Positions 56,280-60,000 of a DNA stretch of 60,000 nucleotides are shown here, one piece after another. Positions within the stretch are counted from its first letter, which is position 1; the number at the start of each line of letters is the position of its first letter. Made by a program: the position numbers and the translations under genes. Location: contig NC_087062.1 in the NCBI RefSeq assembly GCF_963678635.1, positions 6,810,193 through 6,870,192 on the forward strand. The letters run 5' to 3'. The notes under the pieces were generated by a model, which was given only the letters and a program-made list of their open reading frames with translations, had not been told where the DNA came from and did not search any database. The stretch comes from Symsagittifera roscoffensis (Eukaryota; Xenacoelomorpha; Acoela; Convolutidae).

Positions 56280-57685
56280 GCCTAAAACAGCAGTTTTTTT
56301 ATTATTGAAATAAAACGGTAAATTCAAATGAATTGATATCCCTGAACCAGACTTAGGTTGGAGCCGAACTTAGCAACGCCGAGTGTGGCATAAACAAACC
56401 ATCCTCGGAAAAAAAACAAACTCGGTTTTTGGAGGAAATTACGTTTTCCGAGAACTTTATTTGGGTTGCCAACCCAGTTCAAGAAAGTAACCTAAAATGA
56501 TAACTTCCTAAAATGGACCTGGCAAGGAAATAACGAAATCAGTTTTTGAAAGTAATCGTGTTTTAATATTCTTAGACTTTTTTGTGGGGTTGATAACCCA
56601 ATTAAAAACAGTAATTAAAATTGGCCTAAAACGTTAATTTAGGCAGTCTTTTGATAGTGGCCCAAAGCGGTAACGTTTTGACATTGTCCTAAAACGGAAA
56701 CTCCAACAAAATTGATATTCATGAATCTCATTCAGATCAGATCTGAGCGTAGCAATGATCTAACTCAGTTCAAGGTAGTAGTGGCCTTGAAGGATAACTT
56801 CCTAAAACGGACGCGGTACGGATTTGAAGAACCCATTTTTATAAGGTTGCTAACCCATTTAAGAACAGTAAGTTAAAACTGACCTGAAATAGTATTTTAG
56901 TTAAAATTTTGTTTGTGGTCTAAAACGGTAACTTTTTGTTAGTGTTCGAAAACGGTAACTTCATCAAACTTGACGTCCTTGAACCACAATTAGATCGGAT
57001 CTGAGCATAGTAATTCAGCGTGTTGCATAAATTAAACCCGCATTGATGTAGCGAACCCGGTTTTTCAAGGGAATTGCAATTTTCAAGTGTTTCGAGACCG
57101 TTGAAGGGGTTGACAACCCCAATCAAGACAGTAACTACAACTGGTGTTAAACGTTAACCTTACAAAAATTAACGTCCCTAACCCAATTCGAGGCGATAAT
57201 TTCAGAATGCTTGATGTCTTTTAGCCACAACGTAGTGGTAGTGGCCTAAAACAGTATAATTCAGACAATCTTTCGAACGTGGCCTAAAACGGTAACTTCA
57301 TCAAACTTAATGTCCCTTAATGACCACATTTAGATCGGATTAGAGCGCAGCAATGCAGCGTGTTGCATGAACTTAATCCCCAGGGACGTATCAAACCCGG
57401 TTTTCAAAGTTAATTGCGTTTTCAAGTTTTTCGACACTTTTGTATGGGTTTGCTAACCCAATTAAAACGGTAATTAAACTGGCCCTAAATATCACCTTAT
57501 TACACATTATTACCTTAAATTTAAGTGATTAGCTTTGAGTACTATTACGAAGCTTCTTTTTCTTCGAATCGAACTCGCTAATAATAATGTTCATTCAAAA
57601 TGTTATTTTATTTGGAATTTTCACTGTAGCATTGGAATATGCATAGAATCTGTTCTCTGCTGTGGTTGTGGCTAGTGTTTGGTAC
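56280..57685 (+). repeat. Continuation of the degenerate repeat field
   Basis: The words cctaaaacggtaacttcat, aaacttgatgtcc, catttagatcgga, gcgtagcaatg and ggttttcaaag recur at irregular spacing. The first 150 bp match 51855-52010 closely (gacttaggttggagccgaac, ttagcaacgccg), which is the same repeat interrupted by the Penelope-like element. No gene is seen. Confidence 0.55.
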
Positions 57686-57689
57686 CTAT

Positions 57690-57850
57690 TAAGATTCTGT
57701 GGCTAAGTGATTAGTGCGTGAGACTTAATCTCTAGGTCGCAGATAAGAATCTCAGATGCAACCGAGTTTTTTTTTGCTAATTCGAGGCTTCTTTTTTGTT
57801 TTCTCATCGCGCTCTATAGAGCTGCTTTTTTTTCTTCCTAGTGCTTGCGA
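57690..57850 (+). repeat. tRNA-derived SINE with conserved tail
   Basis: The head tggctaagtgattagtgcgt looks like a polymerase III A box; ggtcgcagataagaatctc stands where the B box would be. It is followed by ctaattcgaggcttctttttt and tatagagctgctttttt, the tail also seen at 33727-33795. Confidence 0.55.
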
Positions 57851-57859
57851 AACGAAGCT

Positions 57860-58640
57860 TCCCCTCTGTGTAAAAAATGATGTCCTTAAGCCAATTCAAA
57901 ACGGTAACTTCATAATATACGGATGTCCTTGAGCCCCAACGGGGTGGGTGTGGCCTAAAATAGTAATTTTCAGGCAGTTGTTAAAAGAAATTGCGTATTT
58001 CAGGTCTTCCGAGACCTTTATATGAGGTTGATTACCCAGTTCAAGGTAGTGGCCTGAAACGATAACTTCTTAAAACGGACATAACATTGCTTATGTTGTG
58101 ATATGCCTAATTTCTCTCTAAATAAGTTTTCTGCGACAAGGTAGGAAATTCACGCTCTGCAAGTAAAAAAGCAGATATAGCGCTTAAAACGTGAATGACT
58201 TTTCTGTTTGAAAGTTGTTTTTGATATTTGGAATTCTTGGTGGAATAAAAATAAGCGATTGATCGAGTTTTCTCTAAATTTAGTTTCTTTTTCGGTTGGT
58301 TTTTTAAACGCCAATTTCATCATCGGCAGTTAGTTTTCCCAATGGCGTATTTTAATGGGAGACAGACGGGTGTAGCAAAGTTATCACACATAAAGGTGCA
58401 ATCTTTCGCTGAGAGTGTTTCTTTGATATTTTCATAGAGGGTAGCTAAGATCATTTGCTTTCGGTCGATCTGAAAGTTTTGTTGAAACTACTAGAAAATG
58501 TTGTTCAATAATCAACATCTCGGAAATTCAACATCTCTACGAAGGCATCTCGGAAATTAAAAGCGTAAATTTGCGTATTTGTAACGCTTTTTTTCCGTCG
58601 GTTTTCCCAACTCGGTATTAATTGTAAAATGTTTCATTTT
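57860..58640. other. Upstream region of the PIGQ gene
   Basis: A last piece of the degenerate repeat field is seen to about 58080. After that no coding sequence is recognised before the exon at 58649. Further 5' exons of PIGQ could be short and hidden here. Confidence 0.4.
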
Positions 58641-58648
58641 TTTGGTAG

Positions 58649-60000
58649 ATGTTTTTGACTAAGTGCATTTCGTCTCTAAATTGCTGTCAAATCGCTTGCC
58701 ATATGTTGTTTTTTTTTGGCGCAAGAGATGCCAATCTCCGCTTCGTCATTGTGCAAAAATTGAAACAAGTTAATCAGGCGGTTGCAAACATCTGGTATGC
58801 ATGCCTTAATTACGGCGAACACTATGCTATAAAATTAATGAGTGCGTTAAGCTGGGTTGAGGGAGCCGATCATCTCGCTGGTAGTTTTATGATAACACTT
58901 CTGATGCATTTGCAGAGATTGGATGTTGAGGTTTCGCAGGTTTTGTAACCCTGTTGATCATCATCATCATGAGAATTATTTTCCTTCCTACCTCTGAAGT
59001 CGAGTGTTTGTCATTTCAGTCCTCAGAATATCAATGCGCTGATAAAGAGCAAGCAGAGTTGAAAATCCGGGATTTCAAAGACTGTTATTCTGGACCGAGT
59101 CATTTTGGTCGTGTGATGTCCTTTAAAATGAAATTGATTTCATTTGTCCGTGAAAATTCGGGAACAATTTTTGCTCTTGACTTGATTGCATCATTGTTTT
59201 TGGACAGTATAGGAGGAATATTTATTTTATTAGCTTTAATGAAGTGCAATGCTCTCGATGTTTTCGACACAAGATTAGCAACAGAATGGGCGCAGTTTTC
59301 TGTCGGTCGACTTGAATCAATGATTACTTTCATGACTAATACGCCTATCGGCCTTAAATTAAACTTACCACTAGCCAATTTTCTCGGCCAGTTGTTTTTA
59401 TATCACTTGTACGTTTGGCTGACTTGGGTCAAATTGCTGCAACCGATGTTACCTTTTCTGCTTTATGGTGGTCTAATTACATTGATATTGGGTATCTCTG
59501 TTTTCACATCATTATTGTTTGATTTCTTCCAAATCATGACTCTACATTTGTTCTGCTTCTATTTGTATGCTGTCAGGATGTACGCTTTTACTTGGAAGTC
59601 GCTGCAATCTTTATGGTTACTGTTTAGAGGCAAAAAGTTCAACCCGAACAAAAAACGAGTCGACACTCAGGAATACGAAACAGATCAATTCTTACTGGGT
59701 AGTTTAGTTTTCACGACCTTCTTGTTCTTGTTTCCTACCATAGCAGTGTTTTACTTTGTATTCGCTATAATTCAATTAGCTTTTTCTGCAGCAAAGTATA
59801 TTCTGTTTCAAGCTGCTACAGTAATTTATCAGCCTTATATAAGTTTCTTGTATCAGTTTGCGTATCCAGACAGCTATTATACAGCTGTGTATGTAGAAAC
59901 AAAAACGAAGAGTGGGAAATACGAATTTAAAAGGAAGAAAGCAACAAAGTTACAAATTTTAAGATGCTTCTATAAATGTTTACCTGCTGTATGGTTTCCA
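58649..60000 (+). CDS. PIGQ: PIGQ / Gpi1, GPI-GlcNAc transferase subunit, 3' end outside window
   Basis: From the acceptor at 59019 (tttgtcatttcag) the frame stays open to the right edge. Conserved Gpi1 stretches are TPIGLKLNLPLANFLGQLFL, YHLYVWLTWVKLL, LHLFCFYLYAVRMYAF, SLWLLFRGKKFNPNKKRVD and YETDQFLLGSLVFTTFLFLF, with several membrane helices. PIGQ is a subunit of the ER enzyme that adds GlcNAc to phosphatidylinositol, the first step in GPI-anchor synthesis. The preceding exon (58649-58939) joins in phase 0 across an 80-bp intron and follows a good acceptor (tttttttggtag), but its residues are not clearly conserved, so it is less certain. Its ATG could be internal. More 5' exons probably lie upstream. 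Confidence 0.9.

Overview
This is animal nuclear DNA, AT-rich and crowded with transposable elements. Host genes have spliceable exons (two introns of about 80 bp, plus larger ones up to 4.8 kb), metazoan-type proteins and poly(A) signals. The swiprosin N-terminus and the mix of Ty3-type, Penelope-type and hAT-type elements suggest an invertebrate, possibly an arthropod or other ecdysozoan. The species cannot be named from the sequence.

Layout. (1) Position 1 to 6544, minus strand: one uninterrupted reading frame of at least 2,181 codons, still open at the left edge. It encodes a transglutaminase with a complete Cys-His-Asp triad, set between a Gln-rich block of 40-residue repeats and a Gly/Ser/Thr-rich block of 11-residue repeats. 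(2) 6.5 to 13.5 kb: no host gene; a hAT-type MITE with an 8-bp target duplication, a second MITE-like family, and two decayed copies of a non-LTR reverse transcriptase. (3) 13.5 to 29.85 kb: a degenerate satellite of about 150 bp units, split by a decayed Ty3/gypsy-like element of about 13.8 kb. That element holds gag, protease, RT, RNase H, integrase, a TARG1/OARD1-like macrodomain and an Env-like membrane protein, all broken. (4) 30.2 to 30.6 kb: a purine-rich minisatellite. (5) 31.3 to 37.4 kb: PCID2 (TREX-2/Thp1 family) in three exons, with an antisense LINE in its large intron. (6) 37.9 to 41.95 kb: a swiprosin/EFHD gene in three exons. Two copies of a 530-bp dispersed repeat, in opposite orientation, lie on either side of the last PCID2 exon plus the EFHD gene. 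(7) 42 to 58.6 kb: old degenerate repeats, a possible small secreted-peptide gene, a Maverick/Polinton-like DNA polymerase B fragment, and a Penelope-like element with inverted terminal repeats and a 12-bp target duplication. (8) 58.65 kb to the right edge: start of a PIGQ/Gpi1 gene, open at the edge.

The host genes serve separate functions and form no operon: protein cross-linking (transglutaminase), mRNA export (PCID2), calcium and actin signalling (EFHD), and GPI-anchor synthesis (PIGQ). The three most unusual items are the transglutaminase fused to what may be its own Gln/Lys substrate repeats, the macrodomain inside the Env-bearing LTR element, and the inverted-repeat Penelope element whose empty target site can be read from a neighbouring repeat copy.
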